Of a stretch of DNA of 6,511 bases, positions 6,042 through 6,511 are shown one piece after another. Positions within the stretch are counted from its first letter, which is position 1. The number at the start of each line of letters is the position of its first letter. The stretch covers positions 1 through 6,511 of the forward strand of contig JAFDDS010000042.1 of assembly GCA_019310745.1 (NCBI GenBank). Direction: 5' to 3'. The notes beneath the pieces are model-generated. The model ran no database searches. It was given only the letters and a program-made list of their open reading frames with translations, and had not been told where the DNA came from. The translations under genes were made by a program, and so were the position numbers. This stretch comes from Deltaproteobacteria bacterium. GTDB lineage: Bacteria; Desulfobacterota; DSM-4660; Desulfatiglandales; B25-G16.

Positions 6042-6511
6042 ATGAACCCCCTTGCCCAACAATTAAATGAGAGTATCAAAAAAGCCAATCCCTATATATA
6101 TGATATGCTTTCGAAGAAAGGAAAAAAGCTTTACTTTCCCAAAGGCATTCTCTCGCAAGGTGCTGAGGCCAAGGAAAAGGCATTTAAATATAATGCTACC
6201 ATAGGTATTGCCACAGAAATTGGAGTGCCTATGCATCTTCCTTCGATCATGTCATATATAAATCTACCGCCTCAGCAATCACTTAATTATGCATCCTCTT
6301 TTGGAATACCGAAGCTCAGAGAGACCTGGCAGCAACTATTATTCCACAAAAACCCATCCCTCGCTGGCAAGAAAATAAGCCTCCCAGTCGTAACAAATGC
6401 CATAACCCACGGCCTCTCTGTTGCCGCTGAGATGTGGATCGATGAAAACGATGCTGTGCTGCTCCCTGATAAGATCTGGGGAAACTATACACTGATATTA
6501 ACGGTTTTGCA
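6042..6511 (+). CDS. PLP-dependent class I/II aminotransferase, 3'-partial
   Basis: The first 156 codons of a fold-type I aminotransferase continue past the window end. The protein begins MNPLAQQLNESIKKANP and carries the FPKGILSQGAEAKEKA stretch (32-47), a substrate-pocket segment of a recognisable aminotransferase subgroup. It continues with SFGIPKLRETWQ (86-97), TNAITHGLSVAAEMW (118-132, the start of the large domain with its PLP-phosphate-binding loop), and LLPDKIWGNY (140-149). The catalytic lysine and the C-terminal arginine would lie beyond the window, so activity and substrate cannot be judged; an amino acid with 2-oxoglutarate is the usual pair for this class. It starts 15 bp after the Memo gene and is probably co-transcribed with it, although no functional link between the two families is known to me. 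The frame has no stop through base 6511. Confidence 0.87.
   Translation, partial: MNPLAQQLNESIKKANPYIYDMLSKKGKKLYFPKGILSQGAEAKEKAFKYNATIGIATEIGVPMHLPSIMSYINLPPQQSLNYASSFGIPKLRETWQQLLFHKNPSLAGKKISLPVVTNAITHGLSVAAEMWIDENDAVLLPDKIWGNYTLILTVL

Overview
This window looks like a chromosomal segment of a bacterium of moderate to low GC with an acyl-CoA-based, probably anaerobic or facultative metabolism. The lineage cannot be fixed from the sequence. The gene set and the GC-rich palindrome inside an otherwise AT-leaning region recall Desulfobacterota or Planctomycetota (including anammox-type) genomes, but that is a low-confidence impression. All recognised genes lie on the + strand.

Positions 1-4795 hold a cobalamin-dependent acyl-CoA mutase locus. 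It contains, in order, the large catalytic subunit of a two-subunit carbon-skeleton mutase (5' end outside the window), its separate 136-aa B12-binding subunit, the GTPase chaperone MeaB, a 78-aa two-helix membrane protein whose GTG start overlaps the meaB stop by one base, an XRE-cupin transcriptional regulator, and a short-chain-type acyl-CoA dehydrogenase. Automatic annotation would probably call the mutase methylmalonyl-CoA mutase. However, the position of the substrate-carboxylate-binding arginine (Arg207 of the Propionibacterium enzyme) is Gln here. Gln is the residue reported for isobutyryl-CoA and 2-hydroxyisobutyryl-CoA mutases. With the acyl-CoA dehydrogenase downstream, the locus reads as a possible C4 branched/linear acyl-CoA isomerisation module feeding beta-oxidation (isobutyryl-CoA to butyryl-CoA to crotonyl-CoA). 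This is an inference. The second diagnostic residue (Tyr89 position) lies upstream of the window.

A 211-bp AT-rich gap (4796-5006) follows, starting with a weak candidate terminator that overlaps the dehydrogenase stop codon.

Positions 5007-6511 hold a second unit: a Memo-family protein (AmmeMemoRadiSam protein B type) with a predicted N-terminal export signal, then, 15 bp downstream and behind a good Shine-Dalgarno sequence, the first 156 codons of a PLP-dependent class I/II aminotransferase that runs off the window. The pre-signal region of the Memo protein contains a REP-like GC-rich inverted repeat that is translated in frame.

No tRNA, rRNA, CRISPR array, insertion sequence or riboswitch was recognised. 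The most notable points are the substrate-determining Gln in the mutase, the in-frame palindrome, and the exported Memo protein separated from its usual partners. I saw no clear evidence of a wholly new system.
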